Of a stretch of DNA of 64,000 nucleotides, positions 46,766 through 58,368 are shown piece by piece. Position 1 is the stretch's first letter; each line of letters starts with the position of its first letter. Under the pieces are notes generated by a model. That model was not told where the DNA came from. It ran no database searches and saw only the letters and a list, made by a program, of their open reading frames with translations. The stretch is from Piliocolobus tephrosceles (lineage: Eukaryota; Chordata; Mammalia; Primates; Cercopithecidae). The position numbers were made by a program, and so were the translations under genes. The stretch is from assembly GCF_002776525.5 (NCBI RefSeq), contig NC_045436.1, positions 99,819,696 to 99,883,695 of the forward strand, in the 5' to 3' direction.

Positions 46766-47799
46766 TATATCACATTTTTTACCCTTCTTATGGATTATTT
46801 TATCTCCTTTCTCATTTCAAGGTTTTTTTGTGTGTCTTTTAATGACTAAACAGACATGATCCTTTTTTCTTTCAAAGCCTACCAGTTCTATTGTTTTACA
46901 TTGCCTAAATTTCTCATTTCTGATCTTACATTTTTATTTACTTCTTCTATATTCTCAAACATGAGAGGCTTATGCCAGGCATTCTCCACCCCTGTTCCGA
47001 AGTCAAGAGGCTGACTCGGGTTGCTACTTCTTCACAGACCAGACCCAGATCATGAGTTCAATCACTGGCAGGGCAAATTGTTATATTTTCCTCCCCCCTC
47101 CTTTTAAAAGCAATATAGTATAAGTTCTACCTTTATTTTCTGAGTGCAGTGCTTACCTCAGTATGTTTTAATATCATATATCAACTTAAATTCTTTCAAT
47201 ATTAGTATCATCAGTTAATGAAAGTCTCTCGATTTCCCTAAATTAGATGAGAAAATGAGAACATTTTACTCCGCTTTTGTGCCTTCAACAACAGTTCTTA
47301 TTAAAATTTCCCTTTTACAATTGTGTTGAGATTTGTATTCAGTCTTATACCCATATCCATAAAAATCATTTTTATTTCCGTATGAAATTGTGCTTCCACC
47401 AGCTATTTCATACCATGCCTCCCTTATTTTTGAATACAATTACATTGAAAAGATTCCTAGGTAATTTCAATGAATCTGCATTTATTTTTTTAGGGAGGAA
47501 AACACATTATTCTTTTCTGCAGAACTGAATTTTGTTGGTTAATATTTTATGTATAAATTTTTGCATATGTAACCACAAGAAAGATTGATATTTAGCTTAT
47601 TTGAGGACTGAATTACTTATTTTGTAACATCTTTATTGATATTTAACAAAATTTATTTTTACTTTGCTAAGTAAATTAGGGATAATTTTTCTAGAGCTGT
47701 ACTAATTTAAACATTATCAATATCATTCCCTTAAAGTCAGACTCAATCTTGGAATTTTTTTTGTCAGTGGTAGATCTTCTATGATTTTTCCAAATTTTT
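46766..47799. other. Unassigned AT-rich DNA
   Basis: Possibly more decayed L1 near 46790-46960; otherwise nothing recognised. Confidence 0.35.
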
Positions 47800-47875
47800 A
47801 TCTCTTTTGCTCTCTACAACAATGCTTGTAATAGCGTAGGTGCTAAATAAACATGTGTTGGATGAGCAAACCAAA
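47800..47875 (+). repeat. L2 LINE 3' terminus
   Basis: 'cgtaggtgctaaataaacat' and 'gtgttggatg' mirror the L2 end 'tagtaggtgctcaataaatgtttgttgaatg'. Confidence 0.65.
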
Positions 47876-48004
47876 GAATCTTTTCTCTGCAACTCATCTA
47901 TTAAGTTTTCTATTTCTCCTTGAGTTATTGTGCTAGAAAATAATAATTCCTTGGCAATGATCTGTTTCTATCTTTCTCTCTTTTTGTTAGTTGTTGAAGT
48001 AGCA

Positions 48005-49140
48005 CTCTTTTTTAAAATTATTTTTTATGGTATTAAAATAGCAGTCAAAAAGTATATATATTTAAGGTGAACAGCATGTTTTGATATACACATTACATAG
48101 TGAAATGATTACTACAGTCAAACAAATTAATATATTTATCATTTCACATAGTTATTTTTTGTGGTAAAAGTACTTACAAATCTACCCTTAGCAAATTTCC
48201 AGTGTATCATACAATATTGTTAGCTACAGTCCTCATGCTGCACATTAGCTCTCTGGACTTACTCATCCTACAAAACTGCAAGTTTATGCCCTCTTACCTA
48301 CATTACCCCATTCCCCACCCTTATGTCCCTGTTGCTGGTAACCACCATCCTACTCTCTATTTCTGTTTATTGGAGTTTTGTTTATTAGTTTGTTTTAAAT
48401 TCCACATGTAAATGAAATCATGCAGTGTTTTTCCTTTCTGCATCTGGCTTATTTCACTTAGCATAATGTCCTCCAGGTTCATCCATGTTGTCAAAAATGG
48501 CACAATCTCTTTTGTTTTAAATGGGTGAATAATGTCTATATATATATATACACACACACACTCATACATACACATGCACACACACACATATATAGTGGAT
48601 GTATATCACATTTTCTATATCCATTCATCTGTCAACAGTTACTTAGGTTGTTTCCATATCTGTATCTTGGCTATTGCAAATAATGCTTCAATGGGCGTGA
48701 GGGCATAAACATCTTTATCAGGTGGTGATTTCATTTCCTTTGGGTATATACTCAGAAGAGGGATTGCTTGAAACCTCTTCCAAGTACTTGACACATCTCC
48801 TTTATCATTTCAGATCATGTATATTTATATTGTCTTTAATAAAGATCTCAAACATTTGATCTGTTTTGTCTTTCCATCAAACCAGCTTTTGTCTTCTATT
48901 TAATTTCATCGTTTATCTTCATTAATTACTGCCTTCCTCATTTCTTTGGTTTACATTGTACTTTTTAATGTAAGTTATTTAGGTACTATGTACTTAATTT
49001 CTTAATTTATGTCTTTTTTCCCTCTAATAATGAAATAATTTAATTTTGATTGCATTTCAATAGATTGTAATTTTACTTTTGATCTGAGTGTTAGGAGAAT
49101 GTTCCTCAATTTCCTGGTGATTAAAATATTATCTCTGAAG
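48005..49140 (-). mobile_element. Old L1M LINE-1, 3' UTR plus ORF2 pieces, antisense
   Basis: 48005-48775 is antisense L1M 3' end: 'ggcttatttcacttagcata', 'ggttcatccatgttgtcaaa', 'gattgctt'. 48800-49140 resembles antisense ORF2 ('accagcttttgtcttctatt'), not contiguous with the first piece. A TA/CA simple repeat at 48537-48595 has expanded in the 3' UTR. Confidence 0.75.
48537..48595. repeat. (TA)n/(CA)n compound simple repeat
   Basis: TATA units run into CA units, then CATA, inside the L1M. Confidence 0.9.
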
Positions 49141-49164
49141 CATTTTTTTTCCCCAGGGGTAATA

Positions 49165-49460
49165 ATCACATAAGATAATCACTTTAAAGTGGAAATTCAG
49201 TGGCATTTAGTACACCCACAATGATGTGTAATCACTTCTATCCAGTTATGAAATATTTTCATCCTCCCAAAAGAATCCTTGTACCCATTAAGCAATCAAC
49301 CCTCATTCCTATCTCTACCCTCTTCCCCGACTCAGGTTCTGGAAACTACTAATCTGCATTCTGTATCTGTGGATTTATCTGTTCTGGATATTTCATACAA
49401 ATGAAATCATACAATTGTGACTTTTTGTGCCTGACTTCTTTCAATTAGCATGACATGCTA
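49165..49460 (-). repeat. Second old L1 3'-end fragment, antisense
   Basis: 'gttctggatatttcatacaa' followed by 'atgaaatcatacaattgtga' and 'gacttctttcaattagcatg' match antisense L1M 3' sequence. It repeats a stage already seen at 48410-48470, so it is a separate copy or a rearrangement. Confidence 0.7.
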
Positions 49461-49462
49461 TC

Positions 49463-49858
49463 TGCAACAACCAGTTCAGGAAACCAAACCATAGCCCCTG
49501 TAGCAGTTGGCCTAAAATGGCCAGGACTTCATCAATAGCTGAAAGCTTTTCTAATTCCTCTCTGTCCCACTGGAAACTTAAGGTCAACCAAGGAAAGTCA
49601 AATATGCTTCCCTAACCAATTATATAGGATGCAGCACTTCTAATTAGCCTGCCTACAGCTTCCCATTCGAACAGCCTCCAATAAGGGCATACCTGAACCT
49701 TTCCCTTTTTCTTTACTCCACTATGAAGTTCTCCCACTCCTCTGCCTGCTTTTGAGTTTCTGTCAAACACAAGTGATGGTAGTTGACTCCCTTGCTGTAG
49801 GAAGTGCTGAATAAATAGTCTTCACGTGTGCTGACTCTGGTGGTCTTTATTTCCACAC
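49463..49858 (+). mobile_element. Probable solo ERV LTR, family not identified
   Basis: It starts TGCAACAACCAGTTC and holds an AATAAA at about 49810 followed by 'gctgactctggtggtcttta', a layout typical of an LTR 3' half (R/U5). Its sharp left edge meets the L1 fragment. No TSD is convincing. Confidence 0.5.
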
Positions 49859-50208
49859 TCAAATGTGCTGTATGGATTAGCAGAAACCCAGTTTCAATCT
49901 CACTGTATCCTTTCCCCTTTCTCAATCTTGAGAATTCTGCTCAGTTTCATTTATTGTTTGATTAATTCTTTCTCAGATGTTGCCCTCAATTGAGATACAT
50001 TGCCAACAGGTTTTTAAAATTCTTGCACATCATTAGATGTTGTCCTATGCCTTGTAATGTGCATGATGTTTTAATTAAGGACAGGATTCCTTAGGTACAG
50101 TCTTCCTTCTTGGTTATCAGTAGTCCTCATCTACTGTCTTAAAGTTTCTAGTTATGTGAATGAGAAGTGTAATTCTTTTTCTTTCAGGGGAAAATATTTT
50201 TTAACACT

Positions 50209-50637
50209 TGTCTTAGTTGATTTTGTGTTGCTATAACAGAATACCTGACACTGGGTCATTTATAAATATAATAATTTATTGTTATTTATAAAGATAATAA
50301 TTTATTTGGCTCACAATTCTGGCTCAATTTGGCTCACAATTCTGGAGGCTGTGAAGTTCAAGATTGAGCAGCCCATCTGGTGAGTGTCTTGTGCTGCTTT
50401 AACTCACGGCAGAAAGTGCAAGAGGGAGTGAGCACATGCAAAAAGACACACAAGAGACACTAACCAATTCCCACAAGAGAACTCACTTACTCACTGGAGA
50501 AAGCATTCATGAAGGCAGTGCCCCCATCAACCAAACACCTCCCATTAGGCCACACCTCCTAACACTACCAAAGTGAGAATCAGATTTCAACATGAGTTTT
50601 GGCAGGGAGTGGGGGAAATCACATCCAAACCATAGCA
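50209..50637 (-). mobile_element. Solo MaLR LTR (MST/MLT1 type), minus strand
   Basis: The 429-bp LTR begins 'tgtcttagttgattttgtgt' and ends 'ccaaaccatagca'. Flanks ACACT (50204-50208) and ACATT (50638-50642) give a 4 of 5 TSD. It contains a local two-step tandem duplication (listed). Confidence 0.85.
50258..50345. repeat. Two adjacent micro-duplications inside the LTR
   Basis: A 23-base AT-rich unit repeats at a 26-bp period (50258 and 50284). A 'tttggctcacaattctgg' unit directly downstream then repeats at a 23-bp period. Confidence 0.9.
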
Positions 50638-53359
50638 ACATTTGCGTTTTCTCATAAACCTAGGAGCTCAGGCATTGTACCTGGATACATTGGGTATGTA
50701 TGTCTTCTTACCAGTCTTGAACTCTAACATCCTCTTTACCTGTAGACTCAGGTCTTTCATAAGCCTACGTAAGCTTTTTTTGTTGTTGCTATTTTTTCAC
50801 CTAATAGGTTCCCTTTTTACCTTGTGGCGCTTCTATCACTTCTTAAATCTTCTATGCTTTTCTTCATGATTTTTGTCTAAAATTATATTCATTTAAAAAT
50901 ACATTTGCACTTGATCTGCAAAGCCTACTAATTTAGTTCCCTATACAGGTCACTCTTCCTCACTTTACTACTGAATTATTTATTTAGGAAATTATTATTT
51001 TTACCCCAGGATGTCTCTTTAGAGCTTCACTGAAATCTTCATAAGTGTTCTATTTTTTTATTATTTTTATAATCCAAATGTCATCTGTCTCCTTCAGCAG
51101 TTGTTTTACTAGTTGTGCATTTTTATTCATTGCCTTCATCTTCATACTTTTTACTAGGCTCCCCTGGGCTTCTTTAAGTGGCTTCTTGAGATTTTATAGA
51201 TCTCCAAGGCACAAATCCTTTGGCCTCTTGTGGGGTAGAGTGAAGAGGTACACTCATGCAGAACCAAAAACTACCTTCTTAAGGTGCCCAGAAATCTCCT
51301 TTCAGAATCCACCACTCTCTGGCCTTTGGCCTGGGCTTCTTGATGCTAACCTTAGGTTTTTCTACTCCAATAGAGCCAAAATAAAATCCATTATTTTCAC
51401 CTGTATCTGGAGCCCCACACAGTCTAGCATCACAGTTGCCTAGCACTACATAGAGGTGCCAAAAATGTTGACTCAGGATTAATTTGTTTGAAAGCAGAAG
51501 AGGGTGATTTTCCAGGAACCATATTGCTGGAATCCTTTTGTCTATAAGCAAAAGTAGATCAAGTATGCATAAGTCACATCATCACTCACTCTTTCAAGCT
51601 ATATTATGTACACTATCATAATCCCTCTCCTACTCTTTCAAGCTATTTTATATCGCTATCACTCCTTTGAGCTGTAATAAACACAATACCCAGGGAGCAC
51701 TTAGAGGAAGAAGAGGCTGATCAGCAGCTCAATCTCTTTTTCTTTTGCTCAGTGTCCTCAGCAGGTTGCTTTCAGCTTCACAGAGTTGTTTACAAAGACA
51801 GAAAGGAAAGAGTAGTGGAGAGGTAATGCTGCCCCCATTCTCACGTAGAGAGCTTTCCTTGGAAGATACCTTCTGTCTCATTGGTCAAATCAGGTTCACA
51901 TGATTACCCTTAGCTGCAAGAGAGCCTGGGAAAGAGAGTGATTCACATTTTTAACGTTTATCATGGTGAGAGAAGGAAATTGCTGTTAGGCAGGCAACTG
52001 ATACGGCTTGCCATATTCTCAGAGGACTATTAGGGGTTAAGTCATGGGGTGGGAAAAATATGCCTCTGGCTACCTAATAAATCTGTTTTCTTGAATTGAG
52101 TGATGGCTGCCTCCTTCTGATTGTGGAGTGTCCATGTGTGTGGGGCAGTGTTGAAGACAGACATGTCATTTTCCCAATATCTCTTGTCCTGCTACTCTGC
52201 CTCAAGGCTTCATCTGTACTTTGTGCTTAAAAATTCCTCCTGAAATCTGGCATATCTTTGATCAATAGTCCTAGCTTCTAACATTGTTGAAAATTTACAT
52301 TTGTTTTTGAGATTTGCTAAGAATTTCATGGGAAAGTTGACAAAGGGTGTGGGGTGTGATTTCTGAATGCCCTTGGCTTTGGTGCCAGAATTGGCATCAA
52401 GGACTTGGCCCCAGTGACTCCACAATGAAGCAGATGCTCCTTTGCATTCACCTGACTGCATGATGTCAGCGGCTGCAGCCATGGACAACTGATGTCACCC
52501 AAGGCAAGGTGAGGGCAGATCAGTCCCTGTTAACCACAATTCTATACACAATATTGAGAAGATATTTTTCAACGTACAGAAAGAAAGCCTAATTGACAGC
52601 CAAGAGCTTAGCTGCTCTGAAGTTGTTAATGAACAAGATAATAACAGGTTTTACTTTTTGCAATGGTATAATTTTTCCTCTAAAAATTTCTGCTAATTTT
52701 TGGGTTGTGATAAAAGAATAAGTCCCTTAATGTTAGGTGATTAATTTATGCTACACCAGATCATATGGCATATAGTGACTGCAAATGATCTAATTCTCAG
52801 AGGCAGTTTTTCAGAAGGAGCAGAAAAGACAAGTCAGGGTTAGCAAAGTCCAGGCAGAGACCTCGACTATACTGAACTATACTGTTTAGATTAAAAATAC
52901 TGAATTATTTAAAAAATGAATGTTTTAGCAAATGAGCACAGTTTTATATGGTGAGAATGAAGTTAGTAGTTTGCGATTGTTTGGCCAGCCGTGGAGAACC
53001 TTCTATTCCAAATGAGGAGTTTATCTAGTCATGATGAACTATTTTGGGGAAGAGGGGTAAAAGAGAAAAAAAGTTAACAATAGGTTTAAAAAATCTTTCA
53101 TATAACATATTTTCTTCTTAATTCTTAGAGGGCAAAGCACCCATCACCACCTGTTACACTGATTTAGATAAGCCCTAGATGTCTAATTCCCAAGCATAAA
53201 ACATTCTGATGTCTCATGATATCTTGCCACTCAAAATGTGGTCGAGAGGCTAGTAGTATCTTATCACTTGGGCGCTAGTTAAAAATTTAGGACCCGTACA
53301 TCCAGCAAGTAGCTGGTTTGTGTGCTCTGAGTGAGGGTCTGAGTCACCTGCCATTTTGC
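50638..53359. other. Unassigned DNA
   Basis: This includes a 132-codon open frame (51045-51443, +) with no features I recognise. The stretch could be decayed ERV interior, but I cannot show it. Confidence 0.35.
51586..51676. repeat. Imperfect tandem repeat, unit 'cactctttcaagctat'
   Basis: Three diverged occurrences of this motif lie at about 51587, 51629 and 51660. Confidence 0.7.
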
Positions 53360-53394
53360 TGGAGGAGCCCCTTGGGCTGTAGTAAACATTTACA

Positions 53395-53991
53395 ATGTCT
53401 TTCATCTTTGAGTGGATCTACCGTGGCTTCAGCAGTGTACCCCAGTTCCTAGGACTTGACAAGAAATCTGGAAAACTTGTATTCTTAAGTTTAAACAATA
53501 CAGGCAAAACAATTCTTCTTCACATGATCAAAGATGACAGATGGGGCCAACATATTCCAACACGACATCCGACATCAGAAGAGCTAACAATTGCTGGAAT
53601 GACTTTTACAACTTTTCACCTTGGTCCGCACGAGCAAGCATGCCGGGTTTGGAAAAATTGTCTCCCAGCAACGAATGGGATTGTCTTTCTGGTGGACTGT
53701 GCAGATCATTCTTACCTTATGGAATCCAAAGTTGAGCTTAATGCTTTAATGACTGATGAAACATATCCAGTGTGCCAATCCTTATCTTGGGTAACAAAAT
53801 TGACAGAACAGATACAATCAATGCAGAAAAACTCCATGAGATATTTGAGCTTTATGGACAGACCACAGGAAAGGGGAATGTGACCCTGAAAGAGCTGAAT
53901 GTTCGCCCTATGAAGTGTTCATGTGCAGTGCACTCAAGAGGCAAGTCTACAGGGAGGGTTTCTGAAGTTTTGACAGTGAAAATAAGAGTAT
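53395..53991 (+). pseudogene. SAR1A: SAR1A processed pseudogene
   Basis: SAR1A is the small GTPase that starts COPII coat assembly at ER exit sites. The first frame (53395-53763) begins MSFIFEWIYRGFSS and follows SAR1 to MESKVELNALMTDET; these residues favour SAR1A over SAR1B. A 1-base deletion near 53764 shifts the match to the frame containing LILGNKIDRTD and LYGQTTGKGNVTLKEL. A second 1-base deletion near 53912 shifts it again, and about 10 C-terminal codons seem deleted near 53971. Key GTPase residues are also lost: the P-loop reads SLNNTGKT (first Gly gone) and the switch-II DLGGH reads HLGPH. All coding exons are joined with no intron, as expected for a retrocopy. The sequence just upstream (from about 53330) and downstream may be UTR-derived. 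I could not find the poly(A) or TSD. Confidence 0.92.
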
Positions 53992-56645
53992 TACTTCTCT
54001 GGACTGATCATATTCACAGCTTCCTCATGAACTTTTCTAATAGAACAAGGAAAGCTCTCCAACCATATCTGGCATTGTGAAGCCTAGAGTCTCTGTCAAC
54101 TTTCTCATCACCCAGTGGTGACATGTGCTCTTCTCCACACCGTTGGGAGGTAATGCTGTCCCATGTGCAGTAATCTGGTCAGTATCCTGGGACTTGGAAG
54201 TTGGCAGGATTCGCCGAGTAAAGCTATGTGCCATTGTGGGGCACCTGAAAAGAAAACACGTCTCACACTGTAATTGATTTCAAAAGAAAGCAATTCTATT
54301 TTTTAAAGAAAGTGTTGTTAATGTCATTGGTATCCCTCCTCACGTTTTTAGTTCACAGTTTACTTGGTCTAGAGTTCTCTATTCTTTTTTATTAACTAAT
54401 GAATGATACTTAGATCCTTCATAAAATTAAGCGCAGATGCACATTGGAGACCAGAGCTCATCTGGGTGAACTTACTCCTGCTGAGTTAGCAGGTTGGTGA
54501 GAGAAACTCCCACGAGCACACCTGTCTCTCTAACTGCCTTGGAGTAGGTGGCATTATCTCACCCACAGAGAACTAGAAAAGGGACAGCACTCTGGCTTTG
54601 CAGTTGTGGCAGGTTTCACTGTGGTAAGCTAGGGTCACTCCTCATCGGGGAATGTGTAGCAGATTGTTCACTGTGGAGGAGTTAATTATAGACTGGGTTA
54701 TTCTTACTTATAAAGTTACAGATTTCAGTCAGTCTCTGCTTTTGTACTTTGTGAAATTTTATTTCTCTCTATTAGCACCTTTTTCATTTTTGGTTATAAA
54801 AAGTGACTTTTACTTTTTAAAAGAGTTGAGAACATCTCTCATGTCACATACTGCAGGTGTGTCAGTTACTTTTACATAGATTCTAGAGAGAATTTTTTCT
54901 AAATAGGGAGACAGGACAAAATTAACAGTTTAAGGGCTCTTAATTCTGTGAGTTGAGAACTGAAAAGTATTGTGGTACTTGTTTGGATCCAGAAAATTTT
55001 ACTCAGTGAGCTTTAAAATCTCCATTTGTGAATTTGGCCTCTATTGGGCTGTTCATGAACTCTTTTTCTTACATCTTGTCTCCTTAGATATCTGTGTTGT
55101 TGGTATTAAAGTATCGGTTAACATTTGTAGCTTTTCCAGGTTTGTTTGTTTGTTTTGTTTTGGTATGGAATTGCCTTTCTCCATTGCAGAAATAAGCTGG
55201 GGGAAACACTAACCCAAAAACTTTCTGTAGAGCTGTTCCTTGGGAGACAGCATCACTTACTGGCAGTAAAGACTCTGCATAAAAGCACCAGCATCCCTAC
55301 CAGGGTGATGAGGCTTAATTTTATAGCATTCTGTTTTCCTTGTACCACACGTAAAATTGAATTTTGGTGATCTTAACCTATATTCTACCCTTGTAGTAAA
55401 AGATCGAATGATAGATCTCCCAGGAAAAGATAACATAGGAGATGAAAAGTTGGGAGGATATCTGTATTCTAATGTGAGGGAGGGAAAGTGTGGATAATAT
55501 ATTTCCAGGGTAAGAGAGTATCCTTCTTTAGTTGCAGTTTTCATTCTCAGTCTTCAGTACTGACTTGTTGGGAAAGCATACTTTTTCACTGCCGGGTACC
55601 GAATGCAGAGACTCAATGAAGTATATGTCTGGGATGTTCGTGCATTTCACTTATTAGTATGCATGGCTGGATTGAGACAATTGTTGATTTGGAAAGGGGT
55701 TAAAATCTTAAGCGAAAAAAATCTGTCTGATAGTGAATGAACTATGTAATTAACTTGGATATTTTTAATTTCCTGTGACTAAAGGTTCCCCATACTTCTC
55801 TATTCAGAGACGTGAGAAGTATGATTGCTTCAGTGTTAGTTTTCCTCCTTTTTTTTTCCTGTTTGTCTCTAGTCACTTTGTTGCAAGCTAGAAAACTGGG
55901 GGTTCTCCATAGGACAGCTCTTTGTGAAAGTGTTTTATCCCACTGGAGAAAGGGGATTGAAAATCAGTTATGAGCAGTGTATTTCTTGCCCCACAGAACA
56001 CTATTCCTATAATAAAATAGCTGAAAGAAGCTGCTGTGTGGAGCTTTGGCACCTTGTACAGGAATTCCAGTGAATTCAGACTTTTCATTCTGTTTTATCA
56101 GGATACATGTATGTCCTATTTCAGTAAGAGTAAAATCACCATTTACAAAAGAATGTCAATCTGTATCCTGAGCATTTATATAAAAAGTTAAAACAAAGCA
56201 AAAGTGTAGAGCTTTAGATAGTGCCTACATCTACTGAACCAGAGCCTCATTTTACCAGATCCCCTGGTACACTGGTATTGGAGAAGCACGTACATGGCCT
56301 CTGAGAGTGGGGATGGTGTGAAAGCGAGAAGGCGAAATTGATCATCTTATTTCAAGACACTTTGGTGATTATGCGGTTTAAGTATCTTTATTACTTTATT
56401 ACTTTTAGGTTTGGCTTACTTGGCTTACTTTTCAGGCTCAGCCTTCTTCACTGTGAATTACACACATCCAAAGCTTTCCATGTACTTATTTCTAACAATG
56501 ACTTCACCCAGTGCCTGAATTTTCACTATTAGAAGCATTTTTTTTTTTTGCATTAAGTGTGGGCAGAGGTTAAAATAGTCATGTATTCCCTAAAATAGAT
56601 AATGCATTATGCTGTTTTCACATGAGGCAAGACTTGTTCTAGTCC

Positions 56646-56648
<3 letters not shown>
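53992..56648 (+). other. Possible SAR1A 3'-UTR-derived sequence, otherwise unassigned
   Basis: No repeat family is recognised for 2.6 kb downstream of the pseudogene. A retrocopied 3' UTR would explain the lack of repeats, but I cannot verify where it ends from sequence alone. Confidence 0.4.
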
Positions 56649-56694
<46 letters not shown>

Positions 56695-56699
56695 TGTGT
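56649..56699. repeat. (TG)n microsatellite
   Basis: A nearly pure run of about 24 TG units with one TA interruption. Confidence 0.95.
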
Positions 56700-57201
56700 T
56701 GAAATAATCATGAAGCAGGGACTAAAGTAATTCGAATCAAAAGTTTGCATCTGGAGAAGGGACAAATCTGAGACATGAAGCATGGCTGTGAGAACCGTGG
56801 GCAGCAGAGGGCAAGGAACAGCCTGGGAAATGGAGCTGTGAGGGATTAACACAGGAAAGGTGGGAGACACATCTCAGAAACAGTTGACTGAGGTCTGCTC
56901 CAACACTGTCTACTTAGTGTATATAAATTGTTCAAATAACACGTTTGATTCCCTCCGCAACTCTTTCCTGAGACAAATATCACTCAGAATCTTCCCGTCT
57001 GAATTCCAGAAGAGTTAAACACAGCATCACCTTTCAGAAAATTCTTTCATCTAAATGGAGTATCTAAAATGTCTTCTATTTAACTTTTTGGTTCTGTACC
57101 AGAGTAATGCTTTAAGATTACTATATAAATAACAAGCTGAAAACTAGATGTGCCAGTGACAGCTTTAATAATCCAATCCTTTTTAAATTTTGTAATGAAC
57201 T

Positions 57202-57508
57202 TTTTTTTTCTTTTTTTCTTGTTTTTTAGACAAGGTCTTACTCTGTCGCCTGGGCTAGAGTGCAGTCATATGATCTTGGCTCACTGCAGCCTCCTCCTCC
57301 CGGGTTCAAGTGATGCTTCTGCCTCAGCCTCCCTAGTATCTGGGATTACAGGCACCTGCCACCGCACCTGGCTAAGTTTTGTATTTTTAGTAGAGACGGA
57401 GTTTCACCATGTTGGCCAGGCTGGTCTTGAACTCCTGACCTCTGGTGATCTACCTGCCTCAGCCTCCCAAAGTGCTGGGATTACAGGCTTGAGCCACTGC
57501 ACCCGGCC
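57202..57508 (-). mobile_element. Full-length Alu, minus strand
   Basis: The dimeric Alu has an 11-bp TSD, 'tgtaatgaact', at 57191-57201 and 57509-57519. It ends 'gagccactgcacccggcc' and its tail is interrupted by C and G. It lacks the AluY block and looks like AluS or AluJ. Confidence 0.95.
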
Positions 57509-57519
57509 TGTAATGAACT

Positions 57520-58241
57520 ATTTTTAAATGTTAGATAAAGATTGCTTTTTGTTTCTGTTTTTGTTTTTGTTTTTCCTATTTCAACAGTGAGGAGTAATGC
57601 AGCATCCACCATCTTGCTCTACAATGATGTTTCTTGAGTCTATACTTTTTTCACTGAAAGAAGTGACAATTTTATTTAAATACTTTGGTTCTTTGAGATG
57701 GAAAGTGAATACTGCCATCTCTGGGTGCTTGGTATGTGCCAGCTCTGGCACTAAGACGATTAAGATAATTATTTTAGGAGGAATAGAAACTATTTCAGAG
57801 CATTTTCATATGAAAATGATTCTAAAGAAAATGTGCTCAGAAATTTTGGAACAAATCCTCAGCCCACAACCTCCCTCCCTCTCTGTGCCTCACAGGCATG
57901 TGCAGAATCAGATGAGTTGGGCTCAGACCTCACTTGGGCATGTCACTGAATAGACTTTTTGTTCCTTGTCCTCTGAATATTGAATCCTGAAACTCCTGTG
58001 GTAGAAAAAGTTATTAAGCGCCTTGAAAGGTATAGAAATCTATCATTAAATGATAGATTTAGATTTTTAAATTATCTTACTAGTTGTACAAACAGTCAAA
58101 ATAATTTTCTTGTTAGTAAAAAATGGCACTTTGTTAAGCTTATCCCAAATGATATTTAAATACTTTGCAATACAAAGTTATTAATACCTGAGGAGCTACA
58201 GGACATGTGAATGATTTTTAATCTAATTTCTGTTGCTCTAA
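57520..58241. other. Unassigned DNA
   Basis: It begins with a short (TTTTTG)n run. A 118-codon open frame (57597-57953, +) has no features I recognise. Confidence 0.4.
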
Positions 58242-58368
58242 CCTCTGTACTCATGTTTATAAATCCAGCCTAACATAATATTCTCTTCTGACATCCCAAA
58301 GCTCATTATTATTTTATTCCAAAATCTCATAATTTTTTCAAGCTTGCCACAAATATGATCTTAAAGTA
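58242..58368 (+). repeat. Diverged direct duplicate, copy 1
   Basis: It matches 60329-60456 at roughly 83%. Shared marks are 'cagcctaacat', an exact 'cattattattttattccaaa' and 'cttgccacaaatat'. Confidence 0.85.

Noticed and set aside
51045..51443. 132-codon open frame
   Set aside because: It has no family features, a biased Phe/Ser-rich start typical of T-rich DNA, and no supporting context.
57597..57953. 118-codon open frame
   Set aside because: It starts just after an Alu in AT-rich DNA, has no recognisable domain, and its length is within chance expectation.
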